A DNA stretch of 64,000 nt from Bufo bufo (Eukaryota > Chordata > Amphibia > Anura > Bufonidae): positions 592,125,793 to 592,189,792 of the forward strand of contig NC_053390.1 of assembly GCF_905171765.1 (NCBI RefSeq), written 5' to 3'. The notes beneath the pieces were generated by a model, which saw only the letters and a list, made by a program, of their open reading frames with translations, searched no databases and was not told the DNA's origin. Each line of letters opens with the position of its first letter. The stretch's first letter is position 1. The position numbers and the translations under genes are program-made. This document shows, piece by piece, positions 41,004-51,861 of this stretch.

Positions 41004-43699
41004 TTGCTCCGTCACATACTGGATATCAAAAAACAATTTGAATATGAATCCAAACGCCTGATTAATTTGGAGCTGCACATGTTCACTCTTTGTGAGTATC
41101 ACCAAACCCACAGAATACGTGGTATGAGGTCACAGTTGAGACCGGACTTATTCCCCAATAACGCTGAATTTTGTACCAGATTCACCCAAATATGTAACAA
41201 ATTTGCTTTCGATATGATACTTCTCAATGTGGAGTTCTTGCAAAAGGAAATAATTGTGGTACAGGAAACTATCCGTAAAAACACAGCTTTACTGGAGGAA
41301 TTGATGCCAGCTGATGAATACGCTGTGTATATCACCTCATGCACGCCACATTTTGATAAATTAAAATCTGAATTGCAAGAAAAAAAAACTGCATAAATGG
41401 ATCCGCGACATGGAGGATTACACACGGGGGTATATATATATATATGTGGCAAAGAGATCCCAAAAAGAACCCCAAGGGGGAGACAGGAGACAGATGAATC
41501 CCTTTGATAAAAAGAGTATGCAAATGCGACCCCAGGAACATGCGAACCAGGAGCGTGGTGATGACGATCTACCAGCAACATCCTCTGTACCTTTTTTAGG
41601 ACTTGGTCCAGACCCAATAGACCCAGGTGGGGTGGTAAACGCCATCACAAATGGAGAAGACAGAACCAAAAGCAACAGACCCCAACGCCAGAAAGTTTTA
41701 AACAAAAAGAGGACACAGTGGTAAATATTTATTTTTGTATATTGAGTGATGCACAGCGATCCGTGTTGGACAGGGGGCTTTCTTTCTGCCCCGTCTCCAA
41801 GACGGATTGGTTCAACATGGAATTAAATTTACATAGGTTCTTACGGACTATAAAGTTAAAGGGAGTCTGTCACCAGCATTTCACTTTTTTAACCCTTCCC
41901 ACAGCTCCCTAGCATGCTTACAGTTAATAAAAACGTTACCTCTGGCATCAATCCTGGACTTATAGAACCCTCAAAAATGATCTTTATAAGATATGCAAAT
42001 GAGGGCTCGCAAGTGCCCAGGGGCGGCGTTACTCTCTTAGGTGCCCTGCTTGCTCAGCCTTCTCATTGCGTCCCCCCTGCGAAAATCGGCGTTGTTAGCC
42101 TGCGCATGCGCAATAGTTACTGGGATGCCGTACAAGGGATGGGCATCGCAGTGCGCATGCGCCAGCCAAAGGAATGAGTGCGCCGGCGCTGGATATCGGC
42201 AGCATAACAAGTTAGTACAAAGGCGGTCAGAGGGAAAGGATGGACGGGCAGAGGGTAGGAAGGGGCGGGGGGGACGCAATGAGAAGGCTGAGCAAGCAGG
42301 GCACCTAAGAGAGTAACGCCGCCCCTGGGCACTTGCGAGCCCTTATTTGCATATCTTATAAAGATCATTTTTGAGGGTTCTATAAGTCCAGGATTGATGC
42401 CAGAGGTAACGTTTTTATTAACTGTAAGCATGCTAGGGAGCTGTGGGAAGGGTTAAAAAAGTGAAATGCTGGTGACAGACTCCCTTTAAAGATTTGGTTT
42501 TCTACACAACATCAAGCACCTAGAAGTGATGACGATAGATTATCCGAATTATCTTTGTGTTTCACAGGGCTATACTTAAAGAGCAATTTTAATCCTGTTA
42601 TAGATCATCCAGCGGTTGATGCCTTTTTTCTGGCTGTGAGGAGAGATATTGATGTGTTAAAACATGAGTCTGATGCAAATTGCCTAAAATATGGCAATAT
42701 TACATCTCAAGAAATCGCCGCGGTGGGCTCTCTGGCCTCCGACCACAGCCTCACCATCAAGTCTGCGGACAAGGGTAGTGGGGTTGTGGTCATGGATACC
42801 AGTGAGTACATCCAGGAGATTCATGGCCAATTGAATGATGCACAGGTGTACAGGCGAGTCACACAAGACCCTAAATTTGGCCTGCTGAGAGAGTTGCGTG
42901 ATATTTTAAATCAGGCCTTGGAGGCTGATATTATTGATGCTAAGCTTTTTTCCTACCTATACTGTGACAAACCCTGTACACCTATTTTGTACACCTTACC
43001 AAAGATCCACAAGAGATTGGAGTCCCCCCCTCCCGGGCGCCCCATTGTGTCCGGGAGGGGTTCTCTTTTCGCCAATATGCTACCTCCTCAAAATCCTATT
43101 ATATTAGGGATACGGGTCATTTTTTGTCCAAAATAGATGACCTTGCTATACCTGTGGGCGCCACTCTGGTATCATTCGACGTGTGTAGTTTATACACGTC
43201 GATTGACCATGAGTTGGGCCTCCAGGCGGTACAAGCCTGTTTGAGACACTCAGATTACTCTGAAATTTGCCAAACTTTCATCTCGGCACATCAGGACGAT
43301 TTCTTTGTGCAAATGCGTGGGACAGCGATGGGGTCCAACGTAGTGACCACTTATGCTAATATCTACAATTCCCACCTCGAGGAGTCATTCGTGTATGGCA
43401 GCCACCACTTCAGACATGTTCTGGGGTGGTGGCGCTATATCGACGATATCTTCTTGGTGTGGACGGGCAACACGTTGGGCCTCCTCGCGTTCCACGCATT
43501 TCTCAATGAGATAGATCCTACAGTAAAATTCACTGTGGTCCATTCGACTGATAAACTTCAATTTATGGACACAGAGGTCCAGATCATGGGACGGGGAGTG
43601 GTCACTGATCTCTATGTGAAAAGCACTGATAAAAACACATTGTTGCGCTTTGACAGTCATCATCCCCGTTCCATGATCCGGTCGCTGCCCTATAGTTAA
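41004..43699 (+). pseudogene. PLE N-terminal region and reverse transcriptase
   Basis: The N-terminal part (41,004-41,396) has a long helical, charged sequence (LNVEFLQKEIIVVQETIRKN). A one-base change in an A run near 41,390 shifts it to the 41,410 frame, which ends at the MITE. RGLSFCPVSKTDWFN before the MITE and LCFTGLYLKSNFNP after it belong together. The RT core follows: IKSADKGSGVVVMDTSEY, YTLPKIHKR and PPGRPIVSG; then, after a frameshift near 43,090, SFDVCSLYTSI, MRGTAMGSNVVTTYANIY and the catalytic WRYIDDIFLVW. Fingers, palm and catalytic aspartates are all recognisable. A TAA at 43,697 ends the frame at SLPYS. Confidence 0.9.
41860..42485. mobile_element. TTAA MITE with ~218-bp near-perfect arms
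   Basis: The ends AGGGAGTCTGTCACCAGCAT and its complement are flanked by TTAA at 41,856-41,859 and 42,486-42,489. The arms agree over about 218 bases, with one difference noted (AAATGAGGGC against AAATAAGGGC). A ~190-bp GC-rich loop has GCGCATGCG words. Removing the MITE and one TTAA restores the PLE frame (RTIKLK-IWFSTQHQ). Confidence 0.93.
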
Positions 43700-44371
43700 T
43701 TCCTCCGGGTAAAGAGGATCGTGAGAGACAAATTGACTAGGGAAACACGATTCCATGAAATGGGTCAGAAATTCGCAGCCCAAGGATATCCCAAGAAATT
43801 GATTAAGGCAAGCATTTTGCGAGTCGACAGTAACCCCACCTTAAGCTCTAAAGAGGACTCTGCAAGAGCCCCCCGAATTCCCTTTATCTCCCAATTTTCT
43901 GCCGACAGTCCGCAGATCGTGGCTGCCATCAGAAGGCATTGGAAGATGATAGGGAATAGTTTCCCTCAGATTGAGGAGTTCCATACACCTCCACTATTTT
44001 CCTATCGGCGAGGGTGTAATTTGGGTGACAGGCTGGTGAAGTCTGATGTGGGTAGCGGCAGGACCAGTGTAAGGGCACTATGTGGCTCCACGCGGACTGG
44101 CTGCTATCCTTGTCACCACTGTATAAATTGCAGTCTTATGCTTAGGGGGGATTCGTTCCATAATCCGGCAACCAACAAAACGATTAAAATTACTCAGTAT
44201 TTGACGTGTAATTCATCCTACGTGGTCTACCAACTATCATGCCCTTGTGGGAGATGGTATGTTGGGGAGACCATGTGGGACGTTAAGACACGGTTAAATC
44301 AACATCGATACTCCATTAGAAAAGAAAAAATTGATTTGCCAGTGTCTAAGCACTTCAAGGAGGCGGCCTGA
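43700..44371 (+). pseudogene. PLE C-terminal linker and GIY-YIG endonuclease
   Basis: The frame continues directly after the TAA at 43,697 (FLRVKRIVRDKLTRETRFHE), so one substitution separates it from the RT part. The linker has VRALCGSTRTGCYPCHHCIN, the CCHH-like cysteine-rich motif of Penelope endonucleases. GIY-YIG follows: SSYVVYQLSCPCGRWYVGET and VKTRLNQHRYSIRK. The frame ends early at HFKEAA because ~150 bp, present in the inverted copy, are deleted between two GGCGG words. The last part of the endonuclease is therefore missing. Confidence 0.9.
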
Positions 44372-45456
44372 AACCATTGGCCTGAATGTTGACTTCAGAG
44401 TGGATTAATGGTGTCTCTCCCCGTGTAGCGTGTTGCTCGTAGTCCCTACACTGGGTATAGTGAACATGTGTACAAAAGAATCAAGTTGAAGTGTTTTTAA
44501 CATTTTATTTTTTTGTATTTTTTATAGATTTAGCTATCAATCACAATCATGACTGACATCCTGCATAATGACTGAAGCATTCTGGGTCCTGCCAGCTACC
44601 CACATTTCACACTGTTGTACAACACACCAGCAGGATGACGCGATCTGAATTTTGCTACATATGTGGCGCTTGATATATGGCAGTTGTAGGTTTACCCACA
44701 TAGTGATTACCTTTGTTATTTTAATAAGAGGTTGTTGTTTCCCCTGCATAAAGGGTTACATCAGGGTCTGCTTCAACCACTCAGTGCACTTGGTGGATCG
44801 GTGCGGTGACTCATGGGAGACGGGGACGGTTTGCCGCGGTGACTCGCAGTGACGCCGCCGTCGCCCGATCACGGCGATGACCGTACTGTTGATCCTGTTG
44901 GTCTTAGCTAAGGGACACCATCCCTTCCCGCAATGTGCACTGATAGAGCGGTTTTGTGGCAAGACCCGAGGGTTGACAGGACGTCTGATCCTAGGTTCCC
45001 ATGTGTGCGAGGCCCCACACTATTGGTGAACTTGGGTATCTATGCTCCATGTGTGCAGTTTATCAGCTGATGTGTGTTTTTTAATTCACACTATGTAATT
45101 GGGCGCACCTGTATTATGCAATGAGCAATTATACTGCACTATGTATGTTCATAATATATCATGTAATTGATTACAGAACACTGCAGATTAATTTTACCCA
45201 TGTACTTTGGATACTGACAATGAGATTTTGCATATGCTTTAAATGTTAATATCATGAATTTTGTTCACTTCTTTGTTTGATTGATTTTATTGTATGTTTA
45301 ATTGACACACCTATAAATTGTGTGATTGTAACACATGTGCACATAGCTTGAGAAAGACCGCCACAAGCGGTTGAAAAGTCGCTGCTACCTGACATTGGGT
45401 GAATAAACCGCACGTTTTTTTTTAATTCCTTGGTGTGCTGCTGGCTTATTTTCGCT
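44372..45456 (+). other. PLE 3' non-coding region
   Basis: The whole stretch is present, inverted, at 39,282-40,560. It includes a GC-rich block with GATCACGGCGATGACC near 44,867 and the hammerhead-like motif. No reading frame is shared between the copies. Confidence 0.75.
45333..45396 (+). ncRNA. Hammerhead-ribozyme-like motif, right copy
   Basis: The sequence is AGCTTGAGAAAG, stem ACCGC-CACAA-GCGGT, then TGAAAAGTCGCT. It is the same motif as at 39,336, with the GAAACG block changed to GAAAAG, which would break the short stem III. It is likely inactive in this copy. Confidence 0.3.
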
Positions 45457-45549
45457 GTGTGACTCTTCAGCTAGATGTGGAGTGGAAGAAGGGTCTCCGC
45501 TCAGCACATAAACTTTTACTAAATAAATGTTTATACAGGTCAGGTATTG

Positions 45550-45616
45550 AAGATTTGAACCCAGAACTTCTGTATAGCAGGCAGTGGGTTTACCATTACA
45601 CTATAGACCAACTAGA
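45550..45616 (-). repeat. tRNA-related sequence (SINE head or pseudo-tRNA)
   Basis: On the minus strand GGTCTATAGTGTAATGGTAA carries an A box (TAGTGTAATGGTA), and CTGGGTTCAAATCTT about 35 bases later is a B box. The acceptor and T stems pair poorly, so a working tRNA is unlikely. No tail or target duplication was seen. Confidence 0.5.
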
Positions 45617-46239
45617 CAGACTAGAATTTCTGTGATTAAAAAGATACTAAGCAGTATCACTGTTTTCTTTACATGCTTATCATTATTATTGTATTACGGA
45701 AATAAATTGTTCAAAACATTATATGGGTTATTATTAGAGATGAGCGAATCAAAGCTGACAAAGTGGAATTTGTTCCAAATATCTGGAAAAATTCCATTTG
45801 CACTGAATGCAAATTTCCTCGCGCTTCGTGGGAACAAATTGCATCTTTTCCTAAAATGGCTGCTGCATGTGTGAGGACATGAAGAAAGGAACTCTGGGCC
45901 ATGTATGCAGCCAATCAGCAGCCAGCCAGACCATTGATGTCAGAGCCCTATAAATAGCAGCAACCATCTTAAATTCTGCCATTTACCAGTGAACTGTCAG
46001 TGATAGAAAAAACGATGTACAAATGCAGGGAAAGATTATTCAAGGTGTAGGGAAAGAATAGGGAGGAATCATTCCACAGCATTTCTGTTGAACAGGGTAG
46101 ACAGTAGAAACATTCCTATTACACCTTGCAGCACTGATTGGGGATCCAAATCACCATTATACAGCTCCGTAATTCCAGCAAACTGTTCTTATTAGCGTGC
46201 AAATGCTGTTTGATACAATCATTAACAGGGGTTATTAGA

Positions 46240-48640
46240 AGGAAATATTTCTACTTATTAGCCGTTGTGTGGTGAAGTGCAAAAATTATATCCCTTTTTG
46301 TATTAGTGGCAAAAGTAAAACATATTTGCAGTTCAGAGATGCAGTTATCTGTTCTGAAGCCCTTTTTTACATGTATTAGTGAAAAAAGAAAATATATATT
46401 TGCCGCTAGTTTTCTGTTTTAAAGCCCTTTTGCGTGTATTAGTGAAAAAAGGAAAAAAAATATTTGTTGCTCAGCGGTGCAGTTATTTGTTTTAAAGACC
46501 TTTTTTGCATGTATTAGTGGGAAAGGAAAAATATATTTGACGCTCAATGGTGCAGTTTTATATTCTAAAGCTCAGTTTGCTGTGTATTAGTGGCGAAATA
46601 GAAATATATTCGCTGTTCATTGTTGCACTTATCTGTTGAAAAGCCTTTTGTGTAAAAGTTGAAAAAAATTAGGGTCTAATTGCCATTCTGCGGTGCAGTG
46701 AAATATTCTAAAGCCCAGTTTGCCCTGTATTACTGGCAAAATAATAATATATTCGCCGTTCAGCATTGCACTTATCTATTGAAAAGCCTTTTGTGTTGTG
46801 TAAAAGTTGAAAAAAAAATTAGGGCCTAATTGCCGTTCTGCGTTGCAGTGATATATTCTAAAGCCCAGTTTGCCATGTATTAGTGGCGAAATAAAAATAT
46901 ATTCGCCGTTCAGCATTGCACTTATCTGTTGAAAAGCCTTTTGTCTTGTGTAAAATTAGAAACAAATTAGGGCCTAATTGCCGTTCTGCGGTGCAGTGAT
47001 ATATTCTGAAGCCCAGTTTGCCGTTTATTAGTGGCGAAATATACAGTGTTTCCATGAAAATAAGACCTACCCCGAAAATAAGACCTAGCCCTATTTTGCA
47101 GGGTTTTGGGAGTAGGGCTTAAATATAAGCCCTACTCCAAAAATAAGCCCTAGTTGAATTTTATATTTATGGATTCAGCAGTTCAGCCTCTCTAATGGCT
47201 CCTGAGCTGCCAGGGCGGGCATGACATTGGCGCTCTCCCAGCTGATCGGAGATGGGCAGGATTTACAGTACAGCAGCACAGGCTGCCAACACTTAGCCTT
47301 CAGTGAAGCCGCTAGCCCGCGCATACATCGCAGCTGGCTGCTTCACTCCTTGCAAAATTTTGTCGGCAGCAGCGCTTCCATCTACGGTACCGAACGGGTA
47401 CATCGCTGGGCGGACTGGACGGCTTCTCTACCCTGTACTGCCGCCAGCCCACACGTTCTAAATTACCCCTACCGTAGCTGAATGAGGCAGCAGGAGGATG
47501 TCCTTCTCCTCTCTGCTGCCTGGAGCTGGAGGTGCTGATTGGTGGGGAGCACATCCTGCTCCCTCCCCCGCCTCCACCAATCAGCACCCTGTCATCTCTC
47601 ACGCTGGATCTCCCTGGTAACGTACCATACACATTGCTGTCTAGTGGCTCTGGGGCAGTGTACGTACGGTACCAGAAAGAAGTGTGGCATTGCCTGCCAG
47701 AGTACTGTAACGGTATCATACCATAGTACTGTGCCACCCACTGTGATTATACTGTATTTGAATAAATCTAGATTTTTTTGTCCAAGCATTAATGTGTGAT
47801 TGTTGTTCATGGACCCACAATAAGCCCTACCCCGATAATAAGCCCTAACCCTTTTTTCGGAGAAAAAAATTATATAACACCTTGTCTTATTTTCGGAGAA
47901 ACACGGTATTCGCGGTCCAGCACTGCACTTATCTGTTGAAAAGCATTTTGTGTTGTGTAAAAGTTGAAAAACTTTAGGGCCTAATTGCCGTTCTCTGGTG
48001 CAGTGAAATATTATTAAGCCCAGTTTGTCGTGTATTAGTGGCAACATGAAAATATATTCGCCGTACAGCATTGCACTTATCTGTTGAAAAGCCTGTTGTG
48101 TTTTATAAAAGTTTAAATAAATTAGGGCCTAATTGCCCTTGTGCTTTGCAGTGATATACTCTAAAGCCCAGTTTGCCATGTATTAGTGGTGAAATAAAAA
48201 TATATTCGCCAATCAGCATTGCACTTATCTGTTAAAAAACATTTTGTGTTGTATAAAAGTTGAAAAAACTAGGGCCTAATTGCCGTTCTGCGGTGCAGTG
48301 AAATATTTTAAAACCCAGTTTGCCATGTATTACTGGCAAAATAAAAATATATTCGCCGTTCAGCATTGCACTTATCTGTTGAAAAGTCTGTTGTGCTGTG
48401 TAAAAGTTTAAATAAATTATGGCCTAATTGCCCTTGTGCAGTGCTATACCCTAAAGCCCGGTTTGCCCTGTATCAGTGGCAAAATAAAAATATATTCGCC
48501 GTCCAGAGTTGCACTTATCTGTTGAAAGCATTTTGTGTAGTGTAAACATAGAAAAAAATTTGAGCCTAATTTCCAGTGCAGTGATATATTCTAAAGCCCT
48601 GTTTGCTTTGTCTTAGTGGCAAAATAAAAAAAATATTTGA
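46240..48640. repeat. hAT-B ~145-150-bp tandem array
   Basis: Around 14 irregular units carry GCACTTATCTGTTGAAAAGC, TAGGGCCTAATTGCCGTTCT, AAAGCCCAGTTTGCC and ATATATTCGCCGTTCAGC. The CTTATCTGTTG mark repeats about every 145-150 bases. Units near the start are shorter and more diverged. One unit is split by the MITE at 47,044-47,906. Confidence 0.9.
47044..47906. mobile_element. Tc1-type MITE, 863 bp
   Basis: The ends CAGTGTTTCCATGAAAATAA and TTATTTTCGGAGAAACACGG are inverted, with further AATAAGCCCTA copies just inside each end. The target TA is duplicated (47,042-47,043 and 47,907-47,908). Removing it restores the array word ATATTCGC. The GC-rich interior (47,200-47,600) has no recognised frame. 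Confidence 0.82.
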
Positions 48641-48669
48641 TCTAACATTTGGTTATTTTATCTAACAGT

Positions 48670-49269
48670 ATGTCAGGCAGAGAAGTGCCAGGCCCTGCAC
48701 AAGGTAGTGGCAGAGGCCTAAATGTTTCTGGCGCAGGCAGAGGTCGCAGCAGTGTAAGGGGCCATGGCAGCAGGGGTCAATTTGAGAGGCCGGAGCTCCC
48801 AGTGACAGCTAGCGGTCGTGTCGTGACCAGCAACCCAGCAGTTCTTGAATGGTTGACTCGATCTTAGACTTCATCGCAAGAGACATCAGACACCCCCAGC
48901 CAAGAGTCGGTGGGTTCGTCAGACACAACCCTTAGTTGGCATGGCCCAGGAGCAGGCCCTGTGCCCTCAACTGTCCTCAACCTGCCTCTGTCCTTTTCTG
49001 TTCCCTCACCACGAGAAGTATTATATGCTGTAGGATCGGCTCCACTTTTCAGCGATGAAGAGCATCTAGAGGACAGTCGGCAGATGCTGCCCAGCCAAGA
49101 TATGGAGGAGAAATCCACCACTTACTCCGCTAGGCAGCCAAGTAGTGATGAAGAGAGTGGCGTGGGAGCTGGTGTTGAGAGCGGTCAGGCTCCTGACCCA
49201 GAGACTGTTGAGGAGGACAAAAGTGAGATGCAGACAGTATTCGATGATGATGATGTAGCTGATCGATGA
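48670..49269 (+). pseudogene. hAT-B N-terminal acidic reading frame
   Basis: It begins MSGREVPGPAQGSGRGLNVS and has a TAG at 48,865 (EWLTRS stop). The same frame goes on through LSWHGPGAGPVPSTVLNLPL and the acidic PSSDEESGVGAGVESGQAPD to the TGA at 49,267. hAT-A has identical stop positions. RGRG-like basic words come first and acidic ones later, as in hAT-1/hAT-2 N-termini. No known domain is present. Confidence 0.7.
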
Positions 49270-49486
49270 TGGCAGCTTTCCCATGAGCCAGCAGTGGAGC
49301 CATCAAGTCGCTAGCATGGGTGGGAGTCAGCAGTGGGAGGTCAGTAGCCAAACATGCCCGTGGTAGACCACCCGCTTCGCGGCAGCCTACCTGCAAAGGA
49401 AGTAGCGGTGCAGGGGTTTAAGAAGGAAGCAGCGGTAGCAGTCAGTCAGTGCATAGTGTTGGGGGTAAAATCTACTACTCGGCGTT

Positions 49487-49771
49487 GTGGCAGTTTTTAT
49501 TATGCCGCCAGAGGAGGTGAACGCGGCCATCTGTAGAAGCTGTGGGCAGGGGGTGAAGCATGGCCAGGGTGCAAATGTTGGCACTACAGCCCTGCATCAA
49601 CATATGCAGCGTTTCCATAAAGTGGCCTGGGAGAGCCATGGCTCCAATGTGGTGGTCCAGCCTGCCGCAGGAACCACTGCATCATGCACTGGCACGCACC
49701 CGGTTTCTGGCAGTAAAGGTTCCACCACCTCAGCCGAAGGGAGCTGTCTGTCCTTCATCTTCCAGTCCTGA
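49487..49771 (+). pseudogene. hAT-B first BED zinc finger
   Basis: The frame reads PPEEVNAAICRSCGQGVKHG, then ALHQHMQRFHKVAW. C-x2-C followed by H-x-pair spacing fits a BED finger, the DNA-binding module of hAT transposases. It stands at the start of a ~511-bp unit that is repeated directly downstream. The frame ends at 49,771 after a serine-rich part. Confidence 0.75.
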
Positions 49772-50001
49772 TGCTCCTGCTTCTCCTCCTCCTACTCCTT
49801 GTCACGCATACAGTCAGCAATAGATCACCGAAGCGATTGCCAAGAGACAACAGAATGCATGCACTCATCCAACTGTGGTGGACTCTGCACCTTTCAGAGA
49901 ACTGATGGCTTGTGCCGAGTCGAGGGGGAGAGTCCCAAACCGTCATTTCTTTGCCAGTCAGCGCAGAGTGTTGGGGGAAAATGCCATACTTGGCGGTGTG
50001 A

Positions 50002-50307
50002 AAATTTTTTGAGGTGAATATGGCCATTTGCAGAATTTGTGGGCAGATGGTGAAGCGTTGCCAGGATGCCAGTGTTAGCACCATGGCACTGCGTCAATAC
50101 ATGAAGCGTCACCATAAAGTGGCCTGGGAGAACCGTGGATCCAATGTGGTGGTCCAGCCTGCTGCAGAAACCGCTGCATCACCCAGTTGCACGCACCCAA
50201 TTTCATGCAGTCAAGGTTCCACCACCTCAGCCAAAGGGAGCTGTTTGTCCTTCCCATCATCTGCTGGTCCTGATGCTCCTCGTCATCCTACTCCTTATCA
50301 GTCATGA
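50002..50307 (+). pseudogene. hAT-B second BED zinc finger
   Basis: It reads VNMAICRICGQMVKRCQDAS, then ALRQYMKRHHKVAWENRGSN, a clear paralogue of the first finger (ICRSCGQ, MQRFHKVAWE). The one-letter replacement of H by Y in ALRQYM may weaken zinc binding. Both units carry the same flanking text (SNVVVQPAA, CTHP, STTSA). Confidence 0.8.
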
Positions 50308-50319
50308 GAGACAACAGTA

Positions 50320-51218
50320 TGCGTGCACTCATCCAATGTCTCAGAAGTTGAACATACTCCTGGCCAAGTTGTTGGTGCTGCAGACGCTCCCTTTCCAAGT
50401 GATGGACTCTAGACCTTTGAGTGAACTAATGGCTTGTGCCGAGCCGAGGTGGAGAGTCCCAAGCCATCATTTCTTTGCCAGAAAGGCAGTTCCAGCCCTA
50501 CACACATGTAGAACAGAAGGTGGGCCAATCCTTGAGCCTGTCGGTGTCTGCCAAAGCTCACGGCAGCACTGACGTGTGGAGCTGTAACTACAGTCAACGA
50601 CAATACATGTCCTTTATGACCCACTGGGTGAATGTGGTTTCTACAAAGCCACACCAGCAACTTGGCCAGGTGACGCCGCTTCCGCCTCCACGTTTCCACG
50701 TCATTGGTCCTGCGACAATGTCTGCCTCTGCCTTCTCATCCTCCATCATGTCCTTAGCCTCCACTCCAGTGACAATTCACAGTGCCCCTCCAGCATACCA
50801 CATGTGCATTGCACGGCGGTGTCACGCTGTTCTGCACCTAGTTTGCCTGGGCGAACTGAGTCACACAGGGGAGGAACTGCTCCATGTCCTTCAGCAAGTA
50901 ATCGAATCCTGGCTTTTTCCGCGACAACTGAAAATCGGAAGCATGGTGACCTACAACAGAAAGAACATTGTGTTGGCGCTGCATCAAGGAGGGCTTAGCT
51001 ATGCACCCTGCATGGCACACGTGTTCAATCTGGTTGTCAAGCTGAAGTCTTCCACCCATCTGCAAGACATCCTAAAAATGGCCAAGAAACTTTGCATGTA
51101 TTTCAGCCACTCGTACACCATAAAGCACACCCTCCTTGAGCTACAGTGGCAGAACTGCATCCCCCAACATAAGCTGATATGCAATGTTTCCAACCTTTGG
51201 AATTCCTCCCTCCATATG
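50320..51218 (+). pseudogene. hAT-B transposase core, 5' half
   Basis: After ELMACAEPRWRVPSHHFFAR the frame shifts and continues through VCLGELSHTGEELLHVLQQV to MVTYNRKNIVLALHQGGL and APCMAHVFNLVVKLKSS. This is the second catalytic block of hAT transposases, but the aspartate of the usual TDN has become Y (VTYN). The later NLWNSSLHM stands where T-x-RWNST is usual. gypsy-2 interrupts the frame at LHM (51,218). Confidence 0.82.
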
Positions 51219-51861
51219 TGTCACGGCTGTATGTGAGCAACAATAGTATATACAGTAAAAGAGCTACTGACCGGACCCAAACTAGGGAGGATAAAGGGTG
51301 ACCCCTGTCCGACCCTCAAAGCTCTCCCTATGCTGCTAAAGCACATGCCCGGATCCAAATGGCAGAACGAGGCATGCCCACGTGCCTAAGACTGATGACC
51401 ACTGTAACCCCTACAATAGTGGAAGGGGCACGGCCACCGGTGCCCTACTCAGTATATGGAGGGAACCGTGGCCACCTCAGATCCAGTCAGAAAATAATCA
51501 TGTACACAACAATGTCTGTACACTTAGCTGAAGGTGTTGCAGCCGCAGAGAAGACGGATCCAAGGACAGCTGGCAATATCCGGAGTGCTTGCTGCAGCAG
51601 AACACAGGTCCAGTGAACTGATAGCTACAAGTGAAGATACTAAAGCAAGAGCTACAACTGAAATGAGAACTATAATCCACGCCCTACAATAGGAGGAGGG
51701 ATGATATAAAGAGAGGGAAATCAAACGCATGAGGAACAGCTGGGAGGAAGGAAACCAAAAGTAAACAGAGCAGTGAGAACTCCTCCCAGCTCTAGTAGTG
51801 ACATCATCACAGGGGTGGAGAAACAGAGCTGTGAGAACGTCCCAAAGCTCTGGTAGTGACA
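51219..51861 (-). repeat. gypsy-2 3' LTR, 643 bp
   Basis: It starts TGTCACGGCTGTATG and ends TCTGGTAGTGACA. The polyprotein stop at 51,807 lies inside it. It differs from the right LTR by about ten bases over the shared ~550. Confidence 0.93.

Larger units (their letters stand above)
40990..45456 (+). mobile_element. Penelope-like retroelement (PLE)
   Basis: A reverse transcriptase followed by a GIY-YIG endonuclease is the defining order of endonuclease-bearing Penelope-like elements. The copy is interrupted by a TTAA MITE (41,860-42,485), has a few frameshifts and stops, and ends near 45,456 with the terminal sequence repeated inverted at 39,282. Non-coding 3' sequence (44,372-45,456) includes a hammerhead-like motif. 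Confidence 0.92.
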
